In this document: positions 44,830-54,045 of the stretch, piece by piece
How positions within the stretch are numbered: position 1 is the stretch's first letter
How the letters are laid out: every line of letters starts with the position of its first letter
Source of the DNA: Jiella mangrovi
GTDB taxonomy: Bacteria; Pseudomonadota; Alphaproteobacteria; Rhizobiales; Rhizobiaceae
Direction of reading: 5' to 3'
Length of the DNA: 64,000 bases
Assembly (NCBI RefSeq): GCF_017815135.1
Contig: NZ_JAGJCF010000002.1
Coordinates: 248,001 to 312,000 of the forward strand
Program-made: the position numbers and the translations under genes
Notes under the pieces: model-generated
The model's input: only the letters and a program-made list of their open reading frames with translations
The model's database searches: none
Told to the model about the DNA's origin: nothing

Positions 44830-45210
44830 ATTGCGCACCCCAAAGATCCCGCAGTAGTAGAAATCAAGTTTTTACGTGCGCCGCAAAATTCATGATCCAC
44901 TCAGTGCTTTGTCATGCGCCCAAATCGCGTTCTGAAATTACAACTTGTGCCGAGATAAAATCACCGGCCAATGATTAAAATTCACGATGACCCGTCAAAA
45001 AATCAATAACTTGATATTCTTGCCAGATTTCGGATTGGGAAATTTTTAATACCTGGCGCCTAAATAACCGAAATAATATCTCAGCTGAGATGAGTAATGG
45101 ATAATTACATGATTCATATCCATGATACCATTGTAAAATTCCAGTGAAACACAGTTCCGATTGGCCGTTCGGACTCGGATGACAGATCCCCGGGTCCAGC
45201 TTCAAAGGTG
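44830..45210. promoter_or_regulatory. AT-rich segment upstream of the chemoreceptor, with palindrome
   Basis: About 380 bases with clearly lower GC than everything around it. It holds a perfect 14-base palindrome ATCTCAGCTGAGAT (45078-45091) and repeated ATGATTCAT/ATCCATGAT-like words (around 45109-45128). It is the most likely location for the chemoreceptor promoter. The minus-strand open frame here (44975-45232) has no ribosome site or family match and is not accepted. Confidence 0.5.
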
Positions 45211-45219
45211 GAGGAAAGC

Positions 45220-46998
45220 ATGTTCGGTTCAAAAGGAAGATCAGGTTCAGATTGCACAGCGATCATGGACGCGCTCGACAAGGCGCTGGCCTTCATCGAG
45301 TTCAAGCCTGACGGGACCATCATCACCGCCAACAAGAATTTCTGCGCGGTGCTGGGCTACGATCTCCACGAAATTACAGGCAAGCACCATTCGATCTTCC
45401 TTGATCCGTCCGAGGCCCAGGCGCCCGCCTATCGCGAATTCTGGGATAAGCTCGCACGCGGCCAGTTCGATGCAAAACAGTACAAGCGCCGCCACAAGAG
45501 CGGCCGGGATGTGTGGATCGAGGCGTCCTACAATCCGGTCTTCGCCGGCAAAAAGGTCGTCAAGATCGTCAAGGTCGCGACCGACATAACCGCGAGCAAG
45601 CTGCAGAGCGCCGAAAACACCGGCAAGCTGGCAGCACTTTCCAAGGCACAGGCGGTCATCGAGTTCGAGACCGACGGCACGATCATTACGGCCAACGAGA
45701 ACTTCTGCAGCGCTCTCGGCTACGCGCTCGCTGAGATCAAGGGACGTCATCACTCGATGTTCGTCGAGCCTGCCGTGGTCGCCACTACCGAGTACCGGGA
45801 GATGTGGGCGAAGCTCGGCCGCGGCGAATTTATCTCCAGCGAATTCAGACGGATCGGCAAAGGCGGCAAGGAGGTCTTTATCCAGGCGACCTACAATCCG
45901 ATCCTCGACATGAACGGCAAGGTTATCAAGGTGGTGAAATTCGCCACCGACGTCACCGGCCGTGTCAATGCCGTGAACGCCATCGCGAGCGGCCTCGACA
46001 AGCTTGCGAAGGGCGATGTCTCCCAGGAGCTGGCGGAACCCTTCATCCCCTCCCTCGACAAGCTGCGACTGGATTTCAACGCGTCGATCGCCACGCTCCG
46101 CGAGACACTGACGGCGGTCGGCGAGACGGCCTCGCAGATCAGTTGCGCGACCGAGGAGATCCGTGTCGCCTCGGACGATCTCGCCCGCCGCACGGAGCAG
46201 CAGGCCGCCTCCGTCGAACAGACATCGGCAGCCCTTGGCGAACTCACCGATACCGTCCGTGCCTCCACGAGCCGCGCCGAGGAGGCCGGATCGCTCGTCG
46301 CCCGGACCAAGGCCGGCGCCGAAAGCTCCGGCGAAGTCGTGGCCCGGGCCGTCCATGCCATGGGCGAGATCGAGAATTCCTCGAGCCAGATTTCCCAGAT
46401 CATCGGCGTCATCGACGAGATCGCCTTCCAGACCAACCTTCTCGCGCTCAACGCCGGCGTCGAGGCGGCACGTGCCGGCGAAGCCGGCAAGGGCTTTGCC
46501 GTCGTCGCCCAGGAAGTGCGGGCGCTGGCCCAGCGCTCGGCGGAAGCGGCCAAGGAGATCAAGGGTCTGATCCAGAAATCGACCAGCCAGGTCAATGAAG
46601 GCGTGTCGCTCGTCGGTGAAACCGGCAAGGCTCTGCAGACGATCGTCGCGGAAGTCCAGACGATCGACCAGAATGTTCGCGCCATCGTCGAGGCTGCCCG
46701 CAACCAGTCGATCGGTCTCGCCGAGATCAACAAGGCGGTCGCCTCGATCGACGATGGCACCCAGCAGAACGCCACCATGGTCGAGGAATCGACGGCGGCC
46801 TGCCACAACCTCGCTTCCCAGACCCGTGATCTGGACGAGCTTCTGTCGAAATTCTCCACGGCAGCCGCAAGGGACCCGCAGGCGCGGCGCTCGCAAGCGG
46901 CAGTTTCGGCTGCTCGTAAACTTCAGAGCAACTTGCGACAGGCATACTCCACCAACGGCAACGCTGCCCTCAAGCAGGACAACTGGGAAAATTTCTGA
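45220..46998 (+). CDS. Soluble methyl-accepting chemotaxis protein with two PAS domains
   Basis: A 592-residue chemoreceptor without transmembrane segments, so cytoplasmic. PAS1 covers about 18-122 (IIEF-type core, [11 protein letters not shown]) and PAS2 about 138-245 ([13 protein letters not shown]), each with a PAC end (TDIT, TDVTG). A short HAMP-like stretch follows, then the coiled signalling domain whose tip is [21 protein letters not shown]. The last residues are NWENF, resembling the NWETF tether that recruits CheR/CheB. The start is ATG 45220 after GGAGG. PAS domains could bind haem or FAD, so oxygen or redox sensing is plausible but not shown. cheW overlaps its stop codon. Confidence 0.93.
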   Translation: MFGSKGRSGSDCTAIMDALDKALAFIEFKPDGTIITANKNFCAVLGYDLHEITGKHHSIFLDPSEAQAPAYREFWDKLARGQFDAKQYKRRHKSGRDVWIEASYNPVFAGKKVVKIVKVATDITASKLQSAENTGKLAALSKAQAVIEFETDGTIITANENFCSALGYALAEIKGRHHSMFVEPAVVATTEYREMWAKLGRGEFISSEFRRIGKGGKEVFIQATYNPILDMNGKVIKVVKFATDVTGRVNAVNAIASGLDKLAKGDVSQELAEPFIPSLDKLRLDFNASIATLRETLTAVGETASQISCATEEIRVASDDLARRTEQQAASVEQTSAALGELTDTVRASTSRAEEAGSLVARTKAGAESSGEVVARAVHAMGEIENSSSQISQIIGVIDEIAFQTNLLALNAGVEAARAGEAGKGFAVVAQEVRALAQRSAEAAKEIKGLIQKSTSQVNEGVSLVGETGKALQTIVAEVQTIDQNVRAIVEAARNQSIGLAEINKAVASIDDGTQQNATMVEESTAACHNLASQTRDLDELLSKFSTAAARDPQARRSQAAVSAARKLQSNLRQAYSTNGNAALKQDNWENF

Positions 46999-47486
46999 TG
47001 CTGGATCAACCGCTCGACACCCTCAGCTCGGATCTCGGAGACAACGTCATCGAGATCATCGCCTTCGAAATCGGTGGCCAGCAGTTCTGCGTGCGCACCA
47101 CAGCGGTTCGTGAGATCCGGGGCTGGACGAAGTCCACCCCCCTGCCGGGCTCGCCCCACGAAGTCATGGGCATGATGAACCTTCGCGGTTCGATCATTCC
47201 CATCGTCAACATGGCCTCGAAGCTCGGTATGGCGCCCTCCGAGCCTGATGCCCGCAGCGCGGTCATCGTCGCCGAGGTCCAGTCCGCCGTCATCGGCCTT
47301 CTGGTCGATCGGGTCGCGGACATCCTCACCGTCGAGAACAACGCGGTCCAGCCGACCCCGGAAATGCGCGGCAGCTTCACCGGTGGCTACGTCACCGGGG
47401 TTCTGGCGACGGGCCACGGCATGATCTGCTTCCTTGATCTCGACAAAATGTTCGCCGGCTTCACGCTGGACGAAGAAGCCGCCTGA
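46998..47486 (+). CDS. cheW: Chemotaxis coupling protein CheW
   Basis: A 162-residue CheW that links receptors to the CheA kinase. The domain has FEIGGQQFCVRTTAVREI, a central MGMMNLRGSIIPIVNM (the conserved NLRG motif), and GLLVDRVADIL. The start ATG overlaps the receptor stop as TGATG, implying coupled translation and a dedicated partnership. A strong terminator follows, so the receptor-cheW pair is a complete two-gene unit outside the main chemotaxis cluster. Confidence 0.96.
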   Translation: MLDQPLDTLSSDLGDNVIEIIAFEIGGQQFCVRTTAVREIRGWTKSTPLPGSPHEVMGMMNLRGSIIPIVNMASKLGMAPSEPDARSAVIVAEVQSAVIGLLVDRVADILTVENNAVQPTPEMRGSFTGGYVTGVLATGHGMICFLDLDKMFAGFTLDEEAA

Positions 47487-47522
47487 CGGCGGCAATATCC
47501 CAAGACCCCTCCTGTCAGCTCG

Positions 47523-47559
47523 ACGGCGCCGCACGGATCTCGTGTCGCGCCGTTTTTTT
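47523..47559 (+). terminator. Intrinsic terminator of the receptor-cheW unit
   Basis: The stem ACGGCGC/GCGCCGT extends after one mismatch into GCACG/CGTGT, loop GATCT, and is followed by seven T. It lies 36 bases after the cheW stop. Confidence 0.93.
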
Positions 47560-47689
47560 GAGATGAGATCTGGCGCTGCCAACCCGGCGCCGCGAGGACG
47601 TCGCGCCAATACGATATATCGCCAGTCGTCATCTTGCCGAATTTAGACCCGACACCAGCTTCGTGCCGTCTCATCTCGCACGGTGGTCC

Positions 47690-49471
47690 ATGGCCGAATT
47701 TCTGTCGAACCACTCTGCCCTCGTCGGGCTCGTCATCATCGCAGTCGTCTTCGTCGCCTTCGTCATCGAGCGCTATCCGCCCGAGGTGGTGGCCTGTGGC
47801 GGCGCGGTCGCATTTCTTCTGTGCGGCTATCTGCCCGCCGAGGAGATGACGGCGGTATTCTCCAACCCCGCGCCGATCACCATTGCCGCGATGTTCGTCC
47901 TGTCGGGAACGCTCATTCGCACCGGCGTCCTCGACGCGGCCGCCACTTGGCTCGTGACCCGCGCCGCCCGAAATCCCGTGGCAGCGCTCGTCGCGGCGGG
48001 CGCGGGTGTGGTTTTCGCCTCTGCCTTTCTCAACAACACGCCGCTCGTCGTCGTTCTGCTGCCGATCGCGGTCGAAATCGCCCGGAAGCTGAACGTTGCC
48101 GAGACCAAGCTCCTGATGCCCTTGTCGTTTCTGACGATCCTCGGCGGCACCTGCTCGATGATCGGCACGTCGACCAATCTTCTCGTCGACGGGGTGGCGC
48201 GCAATCAGGGCCTGCCCGCCTTCTCGATCTTCGAGATCACGCCGATTGGCGTCGTCACGGCCGTTGTCGGCCTTCTCTACCTCTCGCTCATTGGCTGGAG
48301 GCTGTTGCCGTCGCGAAGCGATTTGGGCGCCAAACTCTCCGAGAACGACCAGGACAGCTACTTCACCGAGGTCGTCGTGCTCGACGGCGCCAGCGCCATC
48401 GGCAAGCCGCTTGGCGAAGTCGGCGCGCTCTCCTCGCGCGGCATCCGTCCCGTGGCGCTACGCCGCGGCACGGAGACGCTCCGGCGCGACATAGCCGGCG
48501 TCGTCCTGCGCAAGGCCGACCGCATTGTCATGTTCGCGAGCCCTGAGGAAATCCTGACCTTGCGCGCCAGCGACGGCTTCCGCGTGGCCCGGTCGCTGCC
48601 CGCTCGCCAGGGCGAGGAGCGCGTCGTCGTCGAGGCGACGGTCGCGCCGCACCGGCGCGGCGTTGGACGCGGGGTGTGGGAGCTCTCCGGCCTGTCAGGC
48701 TCCGGCACCGCCGTCCTCGGCGTCAGACGTCACCGTCACGTTCCCGGGCCAAGCCTTGGTGAAACGCGGCTGCGCCCGGCCGATCGCCTGCTTTTGGAAG
48801 GATCTGCCGATTCGATCGCCGCGATATCGGAGGCGAACGATCTCGTCGGCGTCAATGTCAGCCGGGCAAGACGCTTCCGCCGGGAGAAAGCGCCGCTCGC
48901 CATCGCGGCGCTCGCCGCCGTCATTCTGGTCTCGGCCTTCGGCATCACCAAGATCCAGACCGCCGCCTTCGTCGCGATCGCGGCAATCCTGCTTTTGCGG
49001 GTGATCGATGCCGACGAGGCCTGGCGCTCGATCCGCGGCGACCTCCTGATCCTGATCTTCGCCATGCTGGCGATCGGCACGGGGATGGAGCAGGCCGGCA
49101 CGGCCCAGATGATCGTCGACGCCGTCACGCCATGGATCGAGAATGCGCCCCATCTCGTCGTGCTGCTCGTCGTCTACGCGCTTTCCTCGATCCTGACGGA
49201 GATCGTCACCAACAATGCCGTCGCCGTCATCGTGACGCCGATTGCCATCGCCCTCGGCGCCAAGCTCGGCATCGATCCGAGGAGCCTCGTCGTCGCGGTC
49301 ATGTTCGGCGCCTCGGCCTCCTTCGCCACGCCGATCGGCTACCAGACCAACACGCTGGTCTATGCGGCGGGCAACTACCGCTTCTTCGACTTCGTGAAGG
49401 TCGGCCTGCCGATGAACATCATCGTCGGCATCGCGACGACCATCGCGATCTACTTCTACTATCCAGCGTGA
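47690..49471 (+). CDS. SLC13/ArsB-type anion permease with TrkA-C domains
   Basis: A 593-residue transporter. The N-terminal half (about 10-215) has hydrophobic helices with FASAFLNNTPLVVVLLP and LGGTCSMIGTSTNLLVDG, a signature of the divalent-anion/Na+ symporter (CitMHS/SLC13-like) fold. A cytoplasmic insertion (about 220-395) holds two TrkA-C-like lobes. The C-terminal half repeats the transporter motif with ILTEIVTNNAVAVIVTPIAIALG. Substrates in the family include sulfate, dicarboxylates and phosphate; none can be picked from sequence. The start ATG 47690 has only a weak ribosome site. It converges with ppdK (24-base gap). Confidence 0.9.
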   Translation: MAEFLSNHSALVGLVIIAVVFVAFVIERYPPEVVACGGAVAFLLCGYLPAEEMTAVFSNPAPITIAAMFVLSGTLIRTGVLDAAATWLVTRAARNPVAALVAAGAGVVFASAFLNNTPLVVVLLPIAVEIARKLNVAETKLLMPLSFLTILGGTCSMIGTSTNLLVDGVARNQGLPAFSIFEITPIGVVTAVVGLLYLSLIGWRLLPSRSDLGAKLSENDQDSYFTEVVVLDGASAIGKPLGEVGALSSRGIRPVALRRGTETLRRDIAGVVLRKADRIVMFASPEEILTLRASDGFRVARSLPARQGEERVVVEATVAPHRRGVGRGVWELSGLSGSGTAVLGVRRHRHVPGPSLGETRLRPADRLLLEGSADSIAAISEANDLVGVNVSRARRFRREKAPLAIAALAAVILVSAFGITKIQTAAFVAIAAILLLRVIDADEAWRSIRGDLLILIFAMLAIGTGMEQAGTAQMIVDAVTPWIENAPHLVVLLVVYALSSILTEIVTNNAVAVIVTPIAIALGAKLGIDPRSLVVAVMFGASASFATPIGYQTNTLVYAAGNYRFFDFVKVGLPMNIIVGIATTIAIYFYYPA

Positions 49472-49495
49472 CGAGAGGCTCCACCGCCCGAACGT

Positions 49496-52156
49496 TCAGC
49501 GCCGGCCGCGCGTGCGGCCGGCCCGGCTGAGGCGGATCGCCGACTGGGCTGCTGCAAGCCGTGCGATCGGCACGCGGAAGGGCGAACAGGAGACGTAGTC
49601 GAGGCCGGTCTCCTCGAAGAAGGCGATCGAGGCGGGATCGCCTCCCTGCTCGCCGCAAACGCCGAGCGAGATGTCCGGGCGCGTGCGCCGGGCCTTTTCG
49701 GTGGCCAGCGCGATCAGCTCGCCGACACCCTCGACATCGACGGTCTGGAAGGGATCGCGCTCCAGAATTCCCTCGCGCACATAGGTCGACAGGAACGTCC
49801 CCGCATCGTCGCGCGAAATGCCGTAGACGGTCTGGGTGAGATCGTTGGTGCCGAAGGAGAAGAACTCCGCCACCTCGGCGATCGAATCGGCGCGCACGAC
49901 GGCGCGCGGCAGCTCGATCATCGTGCCGACCAGATAGTCGATGCGCCGGTCACGCTCTTCCATGACGCGGGCTGCGACCGCGTCGATGCGGGCCTTGAGG
50001 AAGTCGAGTTCGCGGCGAAGACTGACGAGCGGCACCATGATCTCGGGCACGACCGCCGCCCCCGCCCGCTCGCCGGCCTCGATCGCCGCCTCGAAGATCG
50101 CGCGGGCCTGCATCTCGGCGATCTCCGGATAGGAGATGGCAAGACGGCAGCCACGATGGCCGAGCATCGGGTTGAACTCCTCGAGCGCCTGGATGCGATG
50201 GCGCACCACCGCCTCGTCGACGTCCAGTGTCAGGGCGGTCTCGGCGATCTCGCTTTCGCTCTTGGGCAGGAATTCGTGCAAGGGCGGATCGAGGAGCCGG
50301 ATCGTGACCGGCAGGCCGGCCATGATCTCGAAGAGCTCGATGAAGTCCGATCGCTGGATCGGCAGCAGCTTGTCCAGCGCCCGGCGCCGGCCGAATTCGT
50401 CCGAGGCGAGGATCATCTCGCGCATCGTCTGGATCCGGTCGCCTTCGAAGAACATGTGCTCGGTGCGGCAAAGACCGATGCCTTCGGCCCCGAAGTTGCG
50501 CGCCGCGCGCGCCTCGTCCGGCGTGTCGGCATTGGTGCGCACGCGCATGCGACGGGCAGCGTCGGCAAACTCCATCAGCGTCGCGAAGTCGCCCGCAAGG
50601 CTCGGCCGGATCAGCCGCGCCTCGCCGAGGATCACCTCCCCGGACGAGCCGTCGATGGTGATCATGTCCCCCTCTTTGAGGACCTTTCCGCCAGCATGCA
50701 GCGTCCCGCGCTCGGCGTTGATGCGCAGGGAACCGGCGCCGGTGACACAGGGCCGGCCGATACCGCGCGCAACGACCGCCGCGTGGCTCGTGGTGCCGCC
50801 GCGAATGGTCAGGACACCATCGGCGACATGCATGCCGTGGATGTCCTCGGGATGGGTCTCGTTGCGAACCAGGATCACCGGCCGCTCTTCGGCGGCAAAG
50901 GCCTGGGTCCGCTCGGAGGTGAAGGCAATCACGCCGCTGGCGGCGCCGGGCGAGGCCCCCATGCCTTTCGCAAGCACCGTCAATTCCGCCGTGCGATCGA
51001 TGGTGGGATGCAGCAGGAGTTCGAGCGAGGCCGGATCGATCCTCAAGATCGCGTCCTGCGGCTCGATGATGCCGTCGCTGACGAGTTCCACCGCGACCCG
51101 CACGGCTTCGGGAGCGTTTCTCCGGGCCGGGCGGTACTGCATCAGGAACAGGGCACCGTCCCCGACCATGAACTCGACCTCGACGGCATCGCCGACATGC
51201 GCCTCGATGCGGCGGACGTGGCCGGCGAGATCGGCAAAGATGCTCGGAAAGGGAGCATCGCCATTCTCGGCGAGGCTGGAAAGATCGATCGTCTCGGGTG
51301 CCTCGTGAAAGGCCTCGATCCGCCCGCCAAGCGCGAACTCGCCGGTCATCAGCGCCTCGCCGGTGGCAAGATCACGGGAGATCGCCCGCCCACGCCCCGA
51401 TTTCTGGTTGCGCTCGTTGAAGATCATGCCGTGCACGGTCACCGCGAGGCCGGCATTTTCGGGGATCGCATGGATGAGGCGAGACGACGAGGCCATCGGG
51501 CTTCGCCAGCTGGCAAAGCTTGCCTGGATCACCTCGACGAGTTGCTGCAGCGGGGTCTGCGGGACGACGGCGCCAAGCTCGCGCTCGAGAAAATCGTGGT
51601 AACGGCCGATCAGCATGCGCCATTCGCTGACGTTGCGAGGCTCGGTGCTCCAGCCCGCCCTCTCCCGTTCGCGGTCGCTCAGATCCTCGAACTCGGAAAG
51701 ATCCGCGTCGAAGACCAGAGACGCATAGCTCTCGATGAAACGCCGATAGCTGCGATAGGCAAAGTCGCAGTCGTTGAGTTCCTCGGCGACGACGTCGACC
51801 GTCCTGTCGGTCAGCCCGACATCGAGGACGCTCTCGGCAAGACCCGGCATCGACGTGCCCGCGCTGGTGCGCACCGCAAGGAGCAACGGCCGCTTGTCGC
51901 CGCCGAAGCGGCGGTCGGTGACGCCTTCCAGCCATTCGACGGAAGACCGCAGGTCGGCCTTGAGAGTTTGCGGAAGATCGCCGCCCGCGCCCTTCATCTC
52001 GCGCCATGCATGCGTGGCGATCGTAAAGCCCGGCGGGACCGGCGCGTCCAGGGAGGCGAGAAGCGCCAGATTCGCACCCTTCACCCCCAGCGCCGCGATG
52101 GCGTCGGCGGTTTTTTCGGCATTGCCCTGCCTGAAGGTGAAGATCCGTTTTGGCAT
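49496..52156 (-). CDS. ppdK: Pyruvate, phosphate dikinase, with divergent ATP-binding domain
   Basis: An 886-residue dikinase-type enzyme that interconverts pyruvate and PEP. The central swivelling domain has the phospho-His motif GGTTSHAAVVARG. The C-terminal PEP/pyruvate barrel is canonical: EARAARNFGAEGIGLCRTEHMFF, FGTNDLTQT, and the catalytic Cys in GVCGEQGGDPAS. The N-terminal ATP-binding part is unusual: VRTSAGTSMPG stands where VRSGARASMPG is expected, and the segment after AVTVHGMIF is poorly conserved. Activity with ATP/AMP/Pi may therefore be altered. The start is set at MPKRIFTFRQG (52156); an alternative ATG lies 15 bases upstream. A TGCA-rich near-palindrome lies about 85 bases upstream. 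Confidence 0.87.
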   Translation of the reverse strand: MPKRIFTFRQGNAEKTADAIAALGVKGANLALLASLDAPVPPGFTIATHAWREMKGAGGDLPQTLKADLRSSVEWLEGVTDRRFGGDKRPLLLAVRTSAGTSMPGLAESVLDVGLTDRTVDVVAEELNDCDFAYRSYRRFIESYASLVFDADLSEFEDLSDRERERAGWSTEPRNVSEWRMLIGRYHDFLERELGAVVPQTPLQQLVEVIQASFASWRSPMASSSRLIHAIPENAGLAVTVHGMIFNERNQKSGRGRAISRDLATGEALMTGEFALGGRIEAFHEAPETIDLSSLAENGDAPFPSIFADLAGHVRRIEAHVGDAVEVEFMVGDGALFLMQYRPARRNAPEAVRVAVELVSDGIIEPQDAILRIDPASLELLLHPTIDRTAELTVLAKGMGASPGAASGVIAFTSERTQAFAAEERPVILVRNETHPEDIHGMHVADGVLTIRGGTTSHAAVVARGIGRPCVTGAGSLRINAERGTLHAGGKVLKEGDMITIDGSSGEVILGEARLIRPSLAGDFATLMEFADAARRMRVRTNADTPDEARAARNFGAEGIGLCRTEHMFFEGDRIQTMREMILASDEFGRRRALDKLLPIQRSDFIELFEIMAGLPVTIRLLDPPLHEFLPKSESEIAETALTLDVDEAVVRHRIQALEEFNPMLGHRGCRLAISYPEIAEMQARAIFEAAIEAGERAGAAVVPEIMVPLVSLRRELDFLKARIDAVAARVMEERDRRIDYLVGTMIELPRAVVRADSIAEVAEFFSFGTNDLTQTVYGISRDDAGTFLSTYVREGILERDPFQTVDVEGVGELIALATEKARRTRPDISLGVCGEQGGDPASIAFFEETGLDYVSCSPFRVPIARLAAAQSAIRLSRAGRTRGRR

Positions 52157-52241
52157 GTCCTGCCGTACCATGCATCCAGCATCGCCTCAGCCGATATGCG
52201 ACTGCACCGACCGGTCTAGAGCAAAATCGGCCGCACGCCAA

Positions 52242-52255
52242 TTGCTGCATTGCAA
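52242..52255. promoter_or_regulatory. TGCA-rich near-palindrome upstream of ppdK
   Basis: TTGCTGCATTGCAA lies about 85 bases before the ppdK start on the minus strand. It shares the CTGCATTGCA core with the site at 32262. It could be a regulator site; the protein is unknown. Confidence 0.35.
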
Positions 52256-52309
52256 AAACGCCGGGTCGCGCGCCGCCGCAGCAAATCTTCCAAAGCTGCG
52301 CGCGCAACG

Positions 52310-52338
52310 AAAAAAGGCCGGAACGAACCGCTCCGGCC
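52310..52338 (-). terminator. Intrinsic terminator of the dsbA-like gene
   Basis: On the minus strand GGCCGGA and TCCGGCC pair around a nine-base loop and are followed by six T. It lies about 40 bases after the stop at 52380 and separates it from ppdK. Confidence 0.92.
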
Positions 52339-52379
52339 TCGACGCAGGCGTTGCTGGCGGGCCTTCGCCCGGGGCAGCC

Positions 52380-53150
52380 TCACATATGCTTCTTGATCAC
52401 CGCCGCCATCTGCTCGGGCGAGAGCGCGCCGGCATATTTGTCGCCGTTGACGAAGAAGGTCGGTGTCGCATTGACGCCGAACTCGTTTTCGCCACGCTGC
52501 TGGATCTCGACGATCTTCTTCTGCAGCTCCTTGTCGCTCAGACAGGCCTTGAACTGCTCCTCCGTCATGCCGGCGAGCCGCGAGATCTTGAGGAGTTCGG
52601 CAGACGCCTGATTGGAGTAGGCCCATTGCGGCTGCTGATCGAACAGGACGTCGACCATTGCCGTGCGCTTGGCGTCGTCGCCGGCGCAGCGCGCCAGCAT
52701 GAAGGCCGCCAGAGCGCGCGGATCGAACGGAAATTCCCGAAGAATCAGCTTGGCCTTGCCGGTATCGATGAACTCTTTCTTGATGGTCGGGTAGGTCTCC
52801 GAATGAAAGTCCCGGCAGTGGGAGCATGTCATCGAGGCATATTCGACGATGGTGACGGGCGCGTTCTTGTCGCCGATCACGACATCGGGCAGCGCCTCGC
52901 CGGACATCAGCTTTTCGACATCGACCTTGCCGCTCGCCTCGGGGACCTTCACGTCGCTGTCGGCGGCCGCGGTCTCGGACGTCGCCTGGGCGAGGAGAAC
53001 CGGGCCATCCGCCGCGCCGACTTCGCCCGCAGCCGCGTCAGCGGACCAGGCGCCGAAGGCGATGAGGCCGGCGAGCGCCGCCGAGACGGTGAGGCCCCGC
53101 CGCAGCTTGCGGTTGGGGACGGCGTGGTTTGATGCAGATGGTACTCTCAT
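52380..53150 (-). CDS. DsbA-family periplasmic thiol:disulfide oxidoreductase
   Basis: A 256-residue secreted protein. A signal peptide (about 1-40) is followed by an Asp/Ala-rich linker (about 42-85) and a thioredoxin domain with active site CSHC (SMTCSHCRDFH), a helical insert, and the cis-Pro loop FGVNATPTFFVNG. This is the DsbA/Com1-type found next to DUF721 and mutY in rhizobia. It likely introduces or repairs disulfides in the periplasm. The start is ATG 53150. It is followed by its own terminator, so it is not co-transcribed with ppdK; the DUF721 gene is 136 bases upstream on the same strand. Confidence 0.92.
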   Translation of the reverse strand: MRVPSASNHAVPNRKLRRGLTVSAALAGLIAFGAWSADAAAGEVGAADGPVLLAQATSETAAADSDVKVPEASGKVDVEKLMSGEALPDVVIGDKNAPVTIVEYASMTCSHCRDFHSETYPTIKKEFIDTGKAKLILREFPFDPRALAAFMLARCAGDDAKRTAMVDVLFDQQPQWAYSNQASAELLKISRLAGMTEEQFKACLSDKELQKKIVEIQQRGENEFGVNATPTFFVNGDKYAGALSPEQMAAVIKKHM

Positions 53151-53286
53151 GGGCGAACTCTCTCCCGCTTGCCGCTGCCGGCGATCGTTCGCGGTTTAAG
53201 GAAGAACGGCGAACTTTTAAAGGCGGGGGAGGCTCGTTCTCGGGGCAACTGACAGGCTTGTGTTCACCGTTCTCATTAAATTTCGT

Positions 53287-53823
53287 TCATTTGGACGGCA
53301 ATCGGCTGAGGGTCGCATTGGCGAAGGCCGCGAGCGCCGCCTTGAGCTTCGGGTCCTCGATGCGTTCGACCATCGCCGAAATTTTCGCGGTCTCGTCTGC
53401 GCCGAGCGGACGCGTCGCCGGCCGCAGATCGCGCTTCGGCGTGGCGACGGGCTTCTGGACGAAGCGCACCTTGGAGACCGCGTAAAATCCGAAAAAGGCG
53501 TTGACGCTGGACAGGATCTCGCTGGTTTGATGCTGCAGGCGCAGCGCCGCCCTGGGCTCGGCCGCGACGACGAGAGTCGCCGGCTCGAAGGCATCACCGT
53601 TCGAGCGGTCTTTCGGCCATTGCAGCTTTTCCGGCCGTGTCATTTCCGCCAGGCGATCGCCGACAATGCCGGCCCACGCAGCGACGAGACCGGTCGTCAT
53701 CCCCGCCTTTCGCCTCAGGATCGGGTCGATCAGATCGCTCGAAAGCTCGGCGAGCGGGCGCGCGCCGTACCGAAAGCGCGGCGCCGGCTTGCGCCGGTCT
53801 GCGTCGGATTGGTCTGCCGCCAT
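53287..53823 (-). CDS. DUF721/DciA-family protein
   Basis: A 178-residue basic protein. The domain is recognised by LSSDLIDPILRRKAGMTTGLVAAWAGIVGDRLAEMTRPEKLQWPK-type wording and a strand-rich core (ATLVVAAEPRAALRLQHQTSEIL). DUF721 proteins include DciA, which loads the replicative helicase in bacteria lacking DnaC; a similar nucleic-acid role is likely. A proline-rich linker follows. ATG 53823 is chosen because GGGAGG precedes it; ATG 53853 is an alternative. It is divergent from mutY. Confidence 0.85.
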   Translation of the reverse strand: MAADQSDADRRKPAPRFRYGARPLAELSSDLIDPILRRKAGMTTGLVAAWAGIVGDRLAEMTRPEKLQWPKDRSNGDAFEPATLVVAAEPRAALRLQHQTSEILSSVNAFFGFYAVSKVRFVQKPVATPKRDLRPATRPLGADETAKISAMVERIEDPKLKAALAAFANATLSRLPSK

Positions 53824-54045
53824 TGCCCGGACACCTCCCGCTGATTTTCCCATGGCATAACGCGGACCAGCCTCTTGCCGCAAGCAGCCGGGCCGCCCTT
53901 CTCGCCCCGTCCGAGCGGCTTACGACCGCGTCCGATCTGTTGCCAAGCCGGCGGCTCCGTGCGACCACAGCCCCCTCGCCGGAGAAGCGTCGCGACCTCC
54001 GGCTCACCCCGATCAGTCTCCACTGCCGACAAGCGCCCTCACCCC

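Noticed and set aside
44975-45232. Minus-strand 85-codon frame in the AT-rich region before the chemoreceptor
   Set aside because: It overlaps the receptor start and ribosome site, has no own ribosome site and no family resemblance; open frames in AT-rich non-coding DNA of this length are plausible by chance.
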